64,000 nucleotides of DNA, taken from assembly GCA_963971405.1 (NCBI GenBank), contig OZ020488.1, forward strand, positions 8,435,261-8,499,260, written 5' to 3'. A model generated the notes under the pieces. That model made no database searches. It was not told where the DNA came from and saw nothing but the letters and a program-made list of their open reading frames with translations. Source of the stretch: Psococerastis gibbosa. Taxonomy: Eukaryota > Arthropoda > Insecta > Psocodea > Psocidae. The position numbers and the translations under genes were made by a program. Positions 63,915 to 64,000 of this stretch are shown here, piece after piece. Within the stretch, counting starts at the first letter, position 1. Each line of letters opens with the position of its first letter.

Positions 63915-64000
63915 TTAAAAACTAAAACATTGTATTATTGATGAATGGTTAAAACATAGACAGCTTAGATAATATACAATACATTTGTTTAAATGGGCTA

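Overview
The window is eukaryotic, AT-rich and dominated by transposable elements. There is no operon structure, no long conventional gene and no bacterial signature. The organism is most likely an arthropod, probably an insect with a large repeat-rich genome. The main evidence is one spliced exon on the + strand (50698-50900) that reads as half of an N-terminal immunoglobulin domain of the Beaten path (Beat) family of neuronal cell-surface/secreted proteins. It has a good acceptor, a consensus GTAAGT donor, the first Ig cysteine and the Ig tryptophan. The remaining DNA is best read as intron or intergenic sequence around that exon. The species cannot be named from the sequence.

Layout. 1-6.2 kb: AT-rich spacer, a foldback MITE (2001-2395), a GC-rich repeat block and a CAGTGGCGGAG-ended MITE. 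6.2-18.5 kb: 3' ends of at least three non-LTR retrotransposon (LINE) families, a 150-158 bp tandem repeat (12.4-13.0 kb), and the largest ORF, a 790-codon minus-strand ORF made of a 5'-truncated reverse transcriptase/RNase H retroelement that landed inside a copy of another repeat. 18.5-31 kb: interspersed repeats, a minisatellite with a LINE inside it, and a cluster of MITEs. 31-42 kb: a hAT remnant with a transposase C-terminus, an ORF1-only LINE, a TTAA-flanked element split by a second RT/RNase H LINE, and an RT fragment fused to a 48-bp minisatellite. 42-50 kb: tRNA-like sequence, LINE tails and one uncharacterised candidate exon. 50-52 kb: the Beat-like exon among two tRNA-derived SINEs and a 63-unit CTT array. 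52-64 kb: tandem repeats, the unbroken TTAA element, further MITEs, a LINE-in-LINE insertion, a hydrophobic ORF and a near-perfect palindrome.

The strongest signal is nesting that can be resolved inside the window. Several insertions have readable target-site duplications (TSDs), and two have an unoccupied paralogous copy of the target elsewhere in the same window: TTAA element 53742-54376 versus its LINE-split copy 37252-39491, and repeat D at 19470-19800 versus its MITE-split copy 27815-28275. Recognisable LINE coding fragments lie mostly on the minus strand (11 of 15), antisense to the Beat-like exon. That fits the known depletion of sense-oriented LINEs in introns, but it is an inference.

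Labels used below: LINE-A to LINE-D are non-LTR families; S, D, U, V, W and R are interspersed repeats; T is a tRNA-derived SINE; P, G, H and Q are MITE-like families. These names are local to this report. No promoter, origin, CRISPR array or functional RNA gene could be supported.
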